From Frigidibacter sp. RF13 (GTDB taxonomy: Bacteria; Pseudomonadota; Alphaproteobacteria; Rhodobacterales; Rhodobacteraceae), in the NCBI RefSeq assembly GCF_026626305.1, contig NZ_JAPNUE010000016.1:1-55254 (forward strand): a stretch of DNA of 55,254 nucleotides, written 5' to 3'. The notes below the pieces were generated by a model. It made no database searches. It was given only the letters and a program-made list of their open reading frames with translations, and was not told where the DNA came from. This document shows, piece after piece, positions 10,868 to 18,947 of the stretch. Each line of letters begins with the position of its first letter. Position 1 is the first letter of the stretch. Both the position numbers and the translations under genes were made by a program.

Positions 10868-12339
10868 CCCCGGCACCGTCGATCCTTCTGCCGAACATGC
10901 CGCCTGCCGAAAGCTTCACCGACGCCGAAGCCGCGGTGGCGCGGCTCGAGGCGCTTTACGCACAAGCCTCGCAGTTCCTCATGGAAAAGTTCAGGGCCAC
11001 GCTTGAAGGTCATCGCCCGCCTGCCCGGGTCCGTGCCTTCTACCCGGAAGTGCGGATCACCACGACCAGCCATTCGCTGGGCGATGCGCGCATGGGGTTC
11101 GGTCATATCCCCGTGCCGGGGACCTATGTGGCAACCATCACGAGGCCTGACCTTTTCCGCCACTATCTGGTCCAGCAGCTGTCGCTTCTGATCCAGAACC
11201 ATGGCGTGCCCGTCGTCGTTGGCCCGTCCTTCACGCCGATGCCGGTACATTTCGCCGTCACCGCCCAACCCGCACTGACCGTGCCGCAGGAAGGCGTGCT
11301 GGATTTCCCGCTGCGCGATGTCTTCGACGTGCCAGACCTTTCGACCACGAACGACGATATCGTGAACGGCACCGCGCGACCCAACCCCGACGGATCTGGA
11401 CACCTCGCGCCCTTCACCGCGCAACGCATCGATTATTCGCTGGCGCGCCTGTCGCACTACACCGCGACTGACCCGGTGCATTTCCAGAACCATGTGCTTT
11501 TCACCAACTACCAGTTCTATGTCGATGAGTTCGAGGCCTTCGCCCGCCGCGCGCTGGGCGATCCGGCTTCCGGCTACACAAGCTTCGTCGCGCCCGGTAA
11601 TGCCGAGATACGGGCGCCTGATGGCGTGATCCCCGATCTGCCGCGCCTGCCGCAGATGCCGACCTATCACCTGAAACGGCGTGGCGGTCAGGGGATCACG
11701 CTGGTGAATATCGGCATTGGCCCGTCGAACGCGAAAACCGCGACCGACCATATCGCGGTCCTCAGGCCGCATGCCTGGATGATGGTCGGCCATTGCGCGG
11801 GGCTGAGGAACAGCCAGTCGCTGGGCGATTTCGTCCTGGCGCACGCCTATCTGCGCGAGGATCATGTGCTGGACGCCGATCTGCCGGTCTGGGTGCCGAT
11901 CCCGGCCTTGGCCGAGATCCAGATCGCATTGCAGGAAGCAGTGCAGGAAGTGACCGAGCTGGAAGGCTATGAGCTGAAGCGCATCATGCGCACCGGCACC
12001 GTGGCCACCATCGACAACCGCAACTGGGAACTGCGCGACAAGTCCGGTCCCGTTCAAAGGCTCAGCCAGTCCCGCGCCATCGCGCTTGACATGGAATCGG
12101 CCACGATCGCCGCGAACGGCTTCCGGTTCCGCGTGCCCTACGGCACGCTTCTCTGTGTCTCCGACAAGCCCTTGCACGGCGAGTTGAAGCTGCCCGGCAT
12201 GGCAACCGAGTTCTACCGCACCCAGGTCAGCCGCCACCTTCTGATCGGCGTCAGGGCGATGGAAAGGCTGCGCGACATGCCCTTGGAGCGCATCCACAGC
12301 CGGAAGTTGCGTAGTTTCGAGGAGACAGCCTTCCTGTGA
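10864..12339 (+). CDS. amn: AMP nucleosidase
   Basis: 491 residues, the family length. It splits AMP into adenine and ribose 5-phosphate. The N-terminal half is the Amn-specific regulatory domain; the C-terminal half is a nucleoside-phosphorylase fold with VNIGIGPSNAKTATDH, GHCAGLRNSQSLGD, the ALDMESATIAANG block and the catalytic Asp in CVSDKPLHGE (about 434). The ATGA overlap with ade couples the two, so one transcript encodes AMP to adenine to hypoxanthine. No regulator lies beside them. Confidence 0.96.
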   Translation: MTPAPSILLPNMPPAESFTDAEAAVARLEALYAQASQFLMEKFRATLEGHRPPARVRAFYPEVRITTTSHSLGDARMGFGHIPVPGTYVATITRPDLFRHYLVQQLSLLIQNHGVPVVVGPSFTPMPVHFAVTAQPALTVPQEGVLDFPLRDVFDVPDLSTTNDDIVNGTARPNPDGSGHLAPFTAQRIDYSLARLSHYTATDPVHFQNHVLFTNYQFYVDEFEAFARRALGDPASGYTSFVAPGNAEIRAPDGVIPDLPRLPQMPTYHLKRRGGQGITLVNIGIGPSNAKTATDHIAVLRPHAWMMVGHCAGLRNSQSLGDFVLAHAYLREDHVLDADLPVWVPIPALAEIQIALQEAVQEVTELEGYELKRIMRTGTVATIDNRNWELRDKSGPVQRLSQSRAIALDMESATIAANGFRFRVPYGTLLCVSDKPLHGELKLPGMATEFYRTQVSRHLLIGVRAMERLRDMPLERIHSRKLRSFEETAFL

Positions 12340-12360
12340 CGCGCGGGAAATCGCTGCACA

Positions 12361-12377
12361 CAAGCGAAAATCGCTTG
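12361..12377. repeat. Perfect hairpin after amn / before hup
   Basis: CAAGCGA and TCGCTTG form a 7-bp perfect stem with a three-base AAA loop, 21 bases after the amn stop. No U tract follows on the plus strand, so this is a weak terminator candidate; it lies next to TTGCCT, which could be the -35 box of hup, so an operator role is also possible. Confidence 0.4.
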
Positions 12378-12437
12378 CCTTGCGCCGCAAAAGCATGAAT
12401 TTCACCTCTACCGGCTGTGAATGAGCCCCCAATGACC

Positions 12438-12452
12438 CCCCATAAGATGGGG
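12438..12452 (+). promoter_or_regulatory. Short hairpin in the hup leader
   Basis: CCCCAT (12438-12443) and ATGGGG (12447-12452) pair perfectly around an AAG loop, ending four bases before the AAGGAG ribosome site of hup. A hairpin this close could affect ribosome loading or message stability. Confidence 0.4.
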
Positions 12453-12468
12453 CAACAAGGAGACAGAC

Positions 12469-12756
12469 ATGTCCAAACCCATGACCAAGACCCAGCTCGT
12501 GGCCGCTCTGGCGGATGCCATGGGCTCCGACAAGAAGACTGCATCGGGCGCCCTTGACGCGATTGCGTCGGTCGTCGCGCGCGAAGTCTCCGCCGGTGGC
12601 GCGGTCACGCTGCCGGGCATCGGCAAGGTCGTCTGCCGCGCCCGCCCCGAGCGTCAGGTGCGCAACCCCGCGACCAACGAAATGATTACCAAAGCCGCCG
12701 ACAAGGTCGTGAAGATCTCGGTCGCGAAGGCGCTGAAGGACAGCGTGAACGGCTAA
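12469..12756 (+). CDS. hup: HU-family DNA-binding protein
   Basis: 95 residues. The histone-like HU fold is clear: an amphipathic N-terminal helix pair (TKTQLVAALADAMGSDK), the beta-arm motif RNPATNE with Pro67 positioned to intercalate in the minor groove, and the C-terminal helix ending VAKALKDSVNG. HU is an abundant nucleoid protein working as a dimer. The AAGGAG ribosome site is strong and an intrinsic terminator follows, so it is a single-gene unit. IHF subunits also belong to this family, but the VxxxARPER.VRNPAT pattern fits HU better. Confidence 0.92.
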   Translation: MSKPMTKTQLVAALADAMGSDKKTASGALDAIASVVAREVSAGGAVTLPGIGKVVCRARPERQVRNPATNEMITKAADKVVKISVAKALKDSVNG

Positions 12757-12809
12757 TCCGGCCGCACGTCAACGCGCGCCCTTGCGGGCGCCGCGGCAAT
12801 GGTTAGGGT

Positions 12810-12835
12810 CGCCCCCCGGGGCGGCCTTTTCTTTT
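12810..12835 (+). terminator. Intrinsic terminator after hup
   Basis: CGCCCC and GGGGCG pair around CC, and the stem is followed by GCC and TTTTCTTTT. It lies 54 bases after the hup stop and just before the transporter gene, whose ribosome site follows. Confidence 0.7.
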
Positions 12836-12849
12836 GGAGCAACAAGACG

Positions 12850-13746
12850 ATGGATCTCCGCGCGATCGGGATGGGGCTGGCCTTCGCCTTCATGTGGTCT
12901 TCGGCCTTCACTTCAGCGCGGATGATCGTGGCCGATGCCCCGCCGATGGCCGCCCTTTGCCTGCGCTTCCTTCTGTCCGGCCTGATCGGCGTCGGCATCG
13001 CGCGGGCGCTGGGACAAAGCTGGCGTCTCAGCCCGGCGCAATGGCGTTCGACGCTGATCTTCGGCCTTTGCCAGAACGCGATCTATCTCGGCTTCAATTT
13101 CGTCGCCATGCAATGGGTCGAGGCATCGCTGGCCGCGATCATCGCTTCGACCATGCCGCTGCTGGTCGCGCTGTTCGGCTGGCTGTTCTTCGGCGAAAAG
13201 GTGCGTCCGCTGGGTATCGCCGGCCTGATCGCGGGCTTTGCCGGTGCCGCCATCATCATGGGCGCGCGGCTGTCGGGCGGGGTCAGCCTGCCCGGTATCG
13301 CGCTTTGCATCGCTGGTGCCGCGGCACTTGCGACCGCGACGCTGTCGGTGCGCGGCGCCACGTCGGGCGGCAATCTTCTGATGATCGTCGGGCTGCAGAT
13401 GTTCGTGGGCGCGGCGCTTCTTGGGCTCGCCTCGCTATTCCTAGAGACCTGGACCGTCCACTGGACCCCCCGCCTTGTCGCCGCCTTCGCCTATACGACG
13501 CTGGTTCCTGGGCTTCTCGCCACCTGGGTCTGGTTCCGGCTCGTCGGCCGCATCGGCGCTGTGCGGGCCGCGACCTTCCATTTCCTCAATCCGTTCTTCG
13601 GAGTCGCCGTCGCTGCCGCCCTGCTGCACGAGGCGCTCGGCCTGACCGACATCCTGGGCGTCGCGATCATCGCGCTTGGCATCTTGGCCGTACAGCTCTC
13701 GAAGCAGAGCACGGCGCCGACAGTCCAGCGCGCGAACGAGGCGTGA
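12850..13746 (+). CDS. EamA/DMT-superfamily transporter
   Basis: 298 residues with about ten hydrophobic helices in two EamA repeats of five, the normal pattern of drug/metabolite transporters in the inner membrane. Repeat one covers about 1-135 and ends with the EKVRPLGIAGLIAGFAG pattern; repeat two covers about 145-285. The ATG at 12850 (MDLRAIGMG) has TTTTGGAG before it; an open frame further upstream runs through the hup terminator and is not likely coding. Substrate cannot be inferred. It precedes soxB by 88 bases and could share substrates with that pathway, which is a guess. Confidence 0.88.
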   Translation: MDLRAIGMGLAFAFMWSSAFTSARMIVADAPPMAALCLRFLLSGLIGVGIARALGQSWRLSPAQWRSTLIFGLCQNAIYLGFNFVAMQWVEASLAAIIASTMPLLVALFGWLFFGEKVRPLGIAGLIAGFAGAAIIMGARLSGGVSLPGIALCIAGAAALATATLSVRGATSGGNLLMIVGLQMFVGAALLGLASLFLETWTVHWTPRLVAAFAYTTLVPGLLATWVWFRLVGRIGAVRAATFHFLNPFFGVAVAAALLHEALGLTDILGVAIIALGILAVQLSKQSTAPTVQRANEA

Positions 13747-13774
13747 CGAAAACCGCACGGTCGATGGCGAAAAG

Positions 13775-13787
13775 GCGCAATTTGCGC
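13775..13787. promoter_or_regulatory. Palindrome upstream of soxB
   Basis: GCGCAA and TTGCGC (13775-13780 and 13782-13787) are perfect inverted halves around one base, 48 bases before soxB. It could be a regulator site for the sox operon. It does not resemble the TAGGA/TCCTA palindrome before the XRE-cupin gene. Confidence 0.3.
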
Positions 13788-13834
13788 GCCGCCGATCCGC
13801 TAGATTTCCAATCAGGAACAGAAAGCGGACCCCC

Positions 13835-15085
13835 ATGCGATACTCGGCCTTCAGGGTCATTGCCGAAGCGCTGACCGGCCACCGGGGCTGGACGCCCGTG
13901 TGGCGCGACCCCGAGCCGCAGGCGGACTACGATTACATCATCATCGGCGGCGGCGGGCATGGGCTTGCCACCGCCTACTATCTGGCGAAGGAATTCGGCC
14001 AAAGCCGTATCGCGGTTCTGGAAAAGGGCTACCTCGGCGGCGGCAATGTCGGGCGCAACACGACGATCATCCGCTCGAACTATCTTCTCGACGGCAACGA
14101 GCCCTTCTACGAATTCTCGATGAAGCTGTGGGAGGGGCTGGAGCAGGATTTCAATTATAATGCCATGGTCAGCCAGCGTGGCATCATCAACCTGATCCAC
14201 TCCGATGCCCAGCGCGACGCCTTCACCCGTCGCGGCAATGCGATGATCCTGAACGGTGCGGATGCCGAGCTTCTGGACCGCGACAAGGTCCGGGCGATGT
14301 ACCCCTGGCTCAACTTCGACAATGCCCGTTTCCCGATCAAGGGCGCGCTGATGCAGCGCCGGGGCGGCACGGTCCGGCATGACGCCGTCGCCTGGGGCTA
14401 TGCACGCGGCGCCGACATGCGGGGTGTCGACCTCATACAGAACTGCGAAGTCACGGGCATGCGGATCGAAGGCGGCCGCATCCTCGGGGTCGAGACCACA
14501 CGCGGTTACATCGGCGCGCGGAAGGTGGGCGTGGCGGTCGCGGGGTCATCGTCAAAGGTTATGGCCCATGCCGGCATGCGGTTGCCGATCGAAAGCCACG
14601 TGCTGCAGGCCTTCGTCTCCGAGGGGCTGAAACCCTTCATCGACGGGGTGATGACCTTCGGCGCCGGCCATTTCTACGTCAGCCAGTCCGACAAGGGCGG
14701 GCTAGTCTTCGGCGGCGACATCGACGGCTATAATTCCTACGCCCAGCGCGGCAACCTGCCGGTGATCGAGGATGTGGCCGAAGGCGGCATGGCGCTGATG
14801 CCCGCGATCGGCCGGGCACGACTCTTACGCACCTGGGGCGGCATCATGGACATGTCGATGGACGGCTCGCCCATCATCGACCGTACGCCCGTCGACGGCC
14901 TCTATTTCAACGGTGGCTGGTGTTACGGCGGCTTCAAGGCGACGCCCGCCTCGGGCTGGTGCTTCGCCCATCTTCTGGCGCGCGACGAACCCCACCCGAC
15001 CGCTCGCGCCTACCGGTTCGACCGGTTCCTCAGGGGGCTGATGATCGACGAAAAGGGGCAAGGCGCGACCCCGAACCTGCATTGA
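13835..15085 (+). CDS. soxB: Sarcosine oxidase subunit beta (heterotetrameric type)
   Basis: 416 residues, the usual length. This flavoprotein subunit demethylates sarcosine to glycine; in the known enzyme it binds FAD non-covalently and FMN covalently through a His at the interface with alpha. Here the FAD motif IIGGGGHGLATAYYL begins near residue 35, and the FMN-linking His is conserved as His182 in VRHDAVAWG. The C-terminal GGWCYGGFKATPASG block is also kept. Start ATG 13835 (MRYSAF) follows AGGAACAG. First gene of soxBDAG. The divergent delta subunit leaves open that the true substrate is another N-methyl amine. Confidence 0.92.
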   Translation: MRYSAFRVIAEALTGHRGWTPVWRDPEPQADYDYIIIGGGGHGLATAYYLAKEFGQSRIAVLEKGYLGGGNVGRNTTIIRSNYLLDGNEPFYEFSMKLWEGLEQDFNYNAMVSQRGIINLIHSDAQRDAFTRRGNAMILNGADAELLDRDKVRAMYPWLNFDNARFPIKGALMQRRGGTVRHDAVAWGYARGADMRGVDLIQNCEVTGMRIEGGRILGVETTRGYIGARKVGVAVAGSSSKVMAHAGMRLPIESHVLQAFVSEGLKPFIDGVMTFGAGHFYVSQSDKGGLVFGGDIDGYNSYAQRGNLPVIEDVAEGGMALMPAIGRARLLRTWGGIMDMSMDGSPIIDRTPVDGLYFNGGWCYGGFKATPASGWCFAHLLARDEPHPTARAYRFDRFLRGLMIDEKGQGATPNLH

Positions 15086-15094
15086 GGATCACAG

Positions 15095-15379
15095 ATGATC
15101 ATCAACCACCCGATCCTCGGCCCCCGCGACGCGCAAGAATTCGTCTATCTGGGCGATGCGAGCCTGATGAACCGGCCCGACGGAATGTCCGACGGGATCG
15201 AGGCCTTTCACGACTACCTCTACAACCGCGACAACCCGGCGGGCGCGCATCGCGAGCTTTGGTATCACGAACAGGGGGATAGGTCCTGGCTTGTCGTCAC
15301 CCGCAACACCGTGACGCACGAGATCCTGAAGGTCGAATTGGCGCGGGACGTGGCATCGAAGGCGGGGCGCGGCAAATGA
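15095..15379 (+). CDS. soxD: Sarcosine oxidase subunit delta, zinc-ligand-lacking variant
   Basis: 94 residues, the right length and operon position. The fold is recognisable from GPRDAQEFVYLGDA, the YLYNRDNPAG block and VVTRNTVTHEI. The canonical delta subunit coordinates zinc by two N-terminal Cys (CPYCG), a His and a third Cys; here the N terminus reads NHPILG, and WYHEQGDRSW replaces the H..GC segment, so there is no cysteine anywhere in the protein and only the His side remains. Zinc binding is therefore unlikely. The stop overlaps the soxA start by four bases (ATGA). It is probably functional, as length and the reading frame are intact. Confidence 0.88.
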   Translation: MIINHPILGPRDAQEFVYLGDASLMNRPDGMSDGIEAFHDYLYNRDNPAGAHRELWYHEQGDRSWLVVTRNTVTHEILKVELARDVASKAGRGK

Positions 15380-18324
15380 CGCAAGTGAACCGCATAGCGG
15401 GCGGGCAGATCGACCGGGCGACCACGTTCCGCTTCACCTTCGACGGGCTGCCGTACACCGGCCATCCCGGCGATACGCTTGCCTCCGCGCTGCTTGCAAA
15501 CGGCGTGCGGCTGATGGGGCGCAGCTTCAAGTACCACCGGCCTCGTGGCCCGCTGTCGGCTGGGTCAGAGGAGCCGAACGCCCTCGTGCAGCTTCGCACT
15601 GGCGCGCGGCAGGAGCCAAACAGCCGCGCCACGGTCGCCGAGCTTTTCGACGGTCTCACTGCCAGCAGCCAGAATGCCTGGCCCTCGCTGCGGTTCGACG
15701 CGATGGCGCTGAACGACCGGCTGAGCACTTTCTTCACCGCCGGCTTCTACTACAAGACCTTCATGTGGCCCGCCGCCTTCTGGGAGAAGGTGTACGAGCC
15801 GATGATCCGCCGCGCCGCAGGCCTCGGCCGCCTGACGCGCGAAGAGGACCCGGATGAGTACGACAAGGGCTTCCTGCACTGCGACCTTCTGGTGATCGGC
15901 GCGGGTCCCGCGGGGCTGATGGCGGCGCTGACGGCCGGGCGCGCCGGGGCGCGGGTGATCCTTGCCGACGAGGATTTCCGCATGGGCGGGCGGCTCAATG
16001 CCGAGACGTTCGAGGTGGGCGGCCAGCCGGGCGCCGACTGGGCGGCGGCGGCCGTGTCGGAACTCGCCGCGATCGACAATGTCCGGCTGATGAAGCGCAC
16101 CACCGTGATCGGCGCCTTCGACCACGGTATTTACGGCGCGGTCGAGCGGGTTTCCGACCATCTGCCTGTACCCCTGCCAGGCAAGCCGCGCCAGACGCTC
16201 TGGCGCATCTATTCCCGCCGGGCGATCCTCGCGGGCGGCGCGACCGAACGGCCCATCGCGTTCGAGAACAACGACCGGCCAGGGATCATGCTGGCGGGAA
16301 GCCTGCGCGCCTATGCCAACCGCTGGGCGGTCACGGTGGGCGACCGGGTGGCGATCTTCATTAACAATGATGACGGGCTGCGCAGCGCGACTGACCTGCA
16401 GGCCAAGGGCGTGGATGTCGTCGCGGTGATCGACGCGCGCGCCGACGGGCCGCTTCTGCCCGACATCCGCCATCTGAAGGGTGCCGAGGTCATCGACACG
16501 CGCGGGCGCCTCGGACTGACCTCGATTACGATCTGCCAGTCGAACGGACGGATAGAAACCATCCGTGCCTCGGCCCTTGGCGTCTCGGGCGGCTGGAACC
16601 CGAACGTCAACATCTCGTCCCACCACCGCTCCCGCCCGGTCTGGGACGAGGCGATCCAGTCCTTCATCCCCGGCCATGACGGCCCGCCCGGCCTTAGCGC
16701 AGCCGGGGCGGCGGCGGGCGCGCTGTCGACGCACGGGGCACTCGCAACGGGTCAGGCGCAGGCCATCGCGGCGCTGGCCGATCTCGGCCGCACGGCAAGG
16801 GCGGAGCTTCTGCCAGAAGCCGAAGATGCGCCCGTCTCCATCACACCCAAATGGTATGTCGCGGGCGGCAAGGGCCGGGCCTGGATCGACCCGCAGAACG
16901 ATGTGACCGTCAAGGATGTAAAGCTCGCCCATCAGGAAAACTTCACAAGCGTCGAACATCTGAAACGCTACACGACGCTCGGCATGGCGACCGATCAGGG
17001 CAAGACCGCTAATGTGCTGGGCCTTGCGATCATGGCAGGCCTCACCGGCCGGACGATCCCAGAAACCGGGACAACGATCTATCGCCCGCCCTACACACCG
17101 GTGGCCATGGGCACACTCGCCGGTCGGTCGCGGGGGCGCGCGTTCAAGCCGACCCGCCTGACACCGAGCCACGCGTGGGCCGAAGAACAGGGCGCGGTTT
17201 TCGTTGAAGTGGGCCAGTGGCTGCGCACGCAATGGATCCCGCGCCCGGGCGAGGTGCACTGGCGCGACAGCGTCGACCGCGAGGTTCTGGCTACACGCAA
17301 GTCGGTCGGCATCTGCGATGTGACGACGCTCGGCAAGATCGACATCCAGGGCACCGATGCGGGCGCTTTCCTCGACAGGGTCTATGCCAACACCTTCTCG
17401 ACCCTTGCCGTTGGCAAATGCCGGTATGGGCTGATGCTGCGCGAGGACGGGATGGTCTTCGACGACGGCACCACCGCGCGGCTTGGCGCGCATGAATATG
17501 TGATGACCACCACCACCGCCAATGCTGTGACGGTCTTCCGTCACCTGGAGTTCTGCCGCCAGGTCCTTTGGCCCGACATGGATGTGCAACTCATCTCCAC
17601 CACCGAAGCCTGGGCGCAATATTCGGTCGCGGGGCCGAACGCGCGGCGGCTTCTGGAGCGGATCGTCGATCAGGACATTTCCGATGCCGCCTTCCCCTAT
17701 ATGGCCGCGGGCAACGTCACGGTAGGCGGCCTGCGCGCGCGGCTGTTCCGCATCTCCTTCTCGGGCGAACTGGCCTACGAAATCGCCGTGCCTGCCCGCT
17801 ATGGCGACGCGCTGATCCGGCGGCTGGTGGAGGAGGGCCGCGCCTTCGATGCGGTTGTCTATGGCACAGAGGCCCTTGGTGTGATGCGGGTGGAGAAGGG
17901 CCATGTCGCGGGGAACGAGCTGAACGGGCAGTCCACCGCGCTGAACATGGGTCTTGGCAAGATGGTGTCGAAGAAGAAAGACAGCATCGGAATGGTGCTT
18001 TCCGGCCGGGAAGGCATGGTGGATCCGGACGGCTACCGTCTTGTCGGCGTCCGGCCGGTTTCGCCCGAGGGCAAACTGACGGCTGGCAGCCATTTCCTTG
18101 AAATCGGCGCGGCGGCCGTGGTCGCAAACGACGGAGGCTGGCTGACCTCAAAGGTCTATTCGCCGCATCTGGGCTCAGACATCGCGCTTGGCTATCTGAA
18201 GGCGGGCGACCGGAAGATCGGGCAAAGAATGCGCGCGGTGAACCTTCTGGCCGGGACCGATACCGAGGTGGAGATCGTCAGCCCGCATTTCTTCGACCCA
18301 GAAGGGGAGAGACTTCGTGGCTGA
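15376..18324 (+). CDS. soxA: Sarcosine oxidase subunit alpha
   Basis: 982 residues, normal for alpha. Domains in order: an N-terminal ferredoxin-like segment without iron cysteines (about 18-100, containing GRSFKYHRPRG and EEPNAL), an FAD/NAD-type Rossmann region with VIGAGPAGLMAA at 173-184 that binds NAD in the known enzyme, and a C-terminal aminomethyltransferase (GcvT-like) half from about 600 that binds tetrahydrofolate and accepts the one-carbon unit. ATGA overlap with soxD and an 8-base overlap with soxG show tight coupling. Together the complex would give glycine, H2O2 and methylene-tetrahydrofolate. Confidence 0.95.
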   Translation: MTQVNRIAGGQIDRATTFRFTFDGLPYTGHPGDTLASALLANGVRLMGRSFKYHRPRGPLSAGSEEPNALVQLRTGARQEPNSRATVAELFDGLTASSQNAWPSLRFDAMALNDRLSTFFTAGFYYKTFMWPAAFWEKVYEPMIRRAAGLGRLTREEDPDEYDKGFLHCDLLVIGAGPAGLMAALTAGRAGARVILADEDFRMGGRLNAETFEVGGQPGADWAAAAVSELAAIDNVRLMKRTTVIGAFDHGIYGAVERVSDHLPVPLPGKPRQTLWRIYSRRAILAGGATERPIAFENNDRPGIMLAGSLRAYANRWAVTVGDRVAIFINNDDGLRSATDLQAKGVDVVAVIDARADGPLLPDIRHLKGAEVIDTRGRLGLTSITICQSNGRIETIRASALGVSGGWNPNVNISSHHRSRPVWDEAIQSFIPGHDGPPGLSAAGAAAGALSTHGALATGQAQAIAALADLGRTARAELLPEAEDAPVSITPKWYVAGGKGRAWIDPQNDVTVKDVKLAHQENFTSVEHLKRYTTLGMATDQGKTANVLGLAIMAGLTGRTIPETGTTIYRPPYTPVAMGTLAGRSRGRAFKPTRLTPSHAWAEEQGAVFVEVGQWLRTQWIPRPGEVHWRDSVDREVLATRKSVGICDVTTLGKIDIQGTDAGAFLDRVYANTFSTLAVGKCRYGLMLREDGMVFDDGTTARLGAHEYVMTTTTANAVTVFRHLEFCRQVLWPDMDVQLISTTEAWAQYSVAGPNARRLLERIVDQDISDAAFPYMAAGNVTVGGLRARLFRISFSGELAYEIAVPARYGDALIRRLVEEGRAFDAVVYGTEALGVMRVEKGHVAGNELNGQSTALNMGLGKMVSKKKDSIGMVLSGREGMVDPDGYRLVGVRPVSPEGKLTAGSHFLEIGAAAVVANDGGWLTSKVYSPHLGSDIALGYLKAGDRKIGQRMRAVNLLAGTDTEVEIVSPHFFDPEGERLRG

Positions 18325-18877
18325 CACTCTGCATGCCCTGACCCCGCTTGGTCGTCCCGATCCGGTTAGCCGCGACATCGGGCCCTATCGGATCGTCGAA
18401 CGGTTCGACGTGGCACTCGCCTCGGTCGCTTGCCGCAGGGGGCGCCACAAGGATTTCGCCAAGGCGGCAAAGGGAATGGTGCCTTTGCCCGATCCGGCCC
18501 ATTCCGCGCAGGGCGCGCCTTATTCGAGTTTCTGGGTTGCCCCCGACATGTGGTTTGTCGAAGCGCCCTTCGCGACGCACGAGGATATCGCGTCGGAATT
18601 GAAGCAGCTCTTCGGCGACAGCGCTTCGGTCACCGAACAGACCGATGGCTGGGTCAGGTTCGACCTTCAGGCGCACGACCTCGCGCCCTTGCTGGAACGG
18701 CTCTGCAATGTCGATTTTCCGCAAGTGGCGGACGGTTTTGCCAGCCGGACGCTTATCGAACATATCGGCTGCTACCTGATCAGGCGCGGACCGGGCGAAG
18801 GCACGCTCTACGGGCCGCGATCCTCGGCGAAAAGCCTGCTGCATGTACTCGAAACCGCCGCCGCCTCGGTCATCTGA
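18317..18877 (+). CDS. soxG: Sarcosine oxidase subunit gamma
   Basis: 186 residues. A small GcvT-like subunit that completes the alpha-beta-gamma-delta tetramer; gamma has no catalytic role of its own in the known enzyme. Family features include APDMWFVEAP, the DLAPLLERL segment and the C-terminal SAKSLLHVLETAA helix. The start is GTG 18317, inside the end of soxA, with GGGGAGAG before it. Last gene of soxBDAG; the XRE-cupin regulator begins 70 bases on. Confidence 0.9.
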   Translation: MADTLHALTPLGRPDPVSRDIGPYRIVERFDVALASVACRRGRHKDFAKAAKGMVPLPDPAHSAQGAPYSSFWVAPDMWFVEAPFATHEDIASELKQLFGDSASVTEQTDGWVRFDLQAHDLAPLLERLCNVDFPQVADGFASRTLIEHIGCYLIRRGPGEGTLYGPRSSAKSLLHVLETAAASVI

Positions 18878-18908
18878 ACGGCGGCTTGCGGGGGGGCGTG
18901 TTTCCCGA

Positions 18909-18922
18909 TAGGAAAAATCCTA
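18909..18922. promoter_or_regulatory. Palindromic operator candidate before the XRE-cupin gene
   Basis: TAGGA, AAAA, TCCTA: perfect 5-bp inverted halves with a 4-base centre, 25 bases before the regulator's ATG. XRE-cupin regulators commonly control their own promoter through such palindromes, so self-regulation is the simplest reading. No identical copy was seen before soxB. Confidence 0.5.
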
Positions 18923-18947
18923 CTCTCCATTCTGCCGGGAACAGCCG

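Noticed and set aside
8951..10876. 641-codon minus-strand open frame antisense to ade
   Set aside because: It mirrors the ade codons in a GC-rich genome; its translation is His/Arg/Gly-rich with no domain, and ade itself is clear.
10534..12432. 632-codon minus-strand open frame opposite amn
   Set aside because: Same reason; it crosses the amn/ade junction and the hup leader without any ribosome site.
13747..13834. Glycine riboswitch before the sox operon
   Set aside because: The 88-base gap is too short for the tandem aptamers and lacks recognisable conserved elements; only a short palindrome is seen.
15565..18093. 842-codon minus-strand open frame antisense to soxA
   Set aside because: Typical antisense shadow of a long GC-rich gene; composition is not protein-like and soxA is certain.
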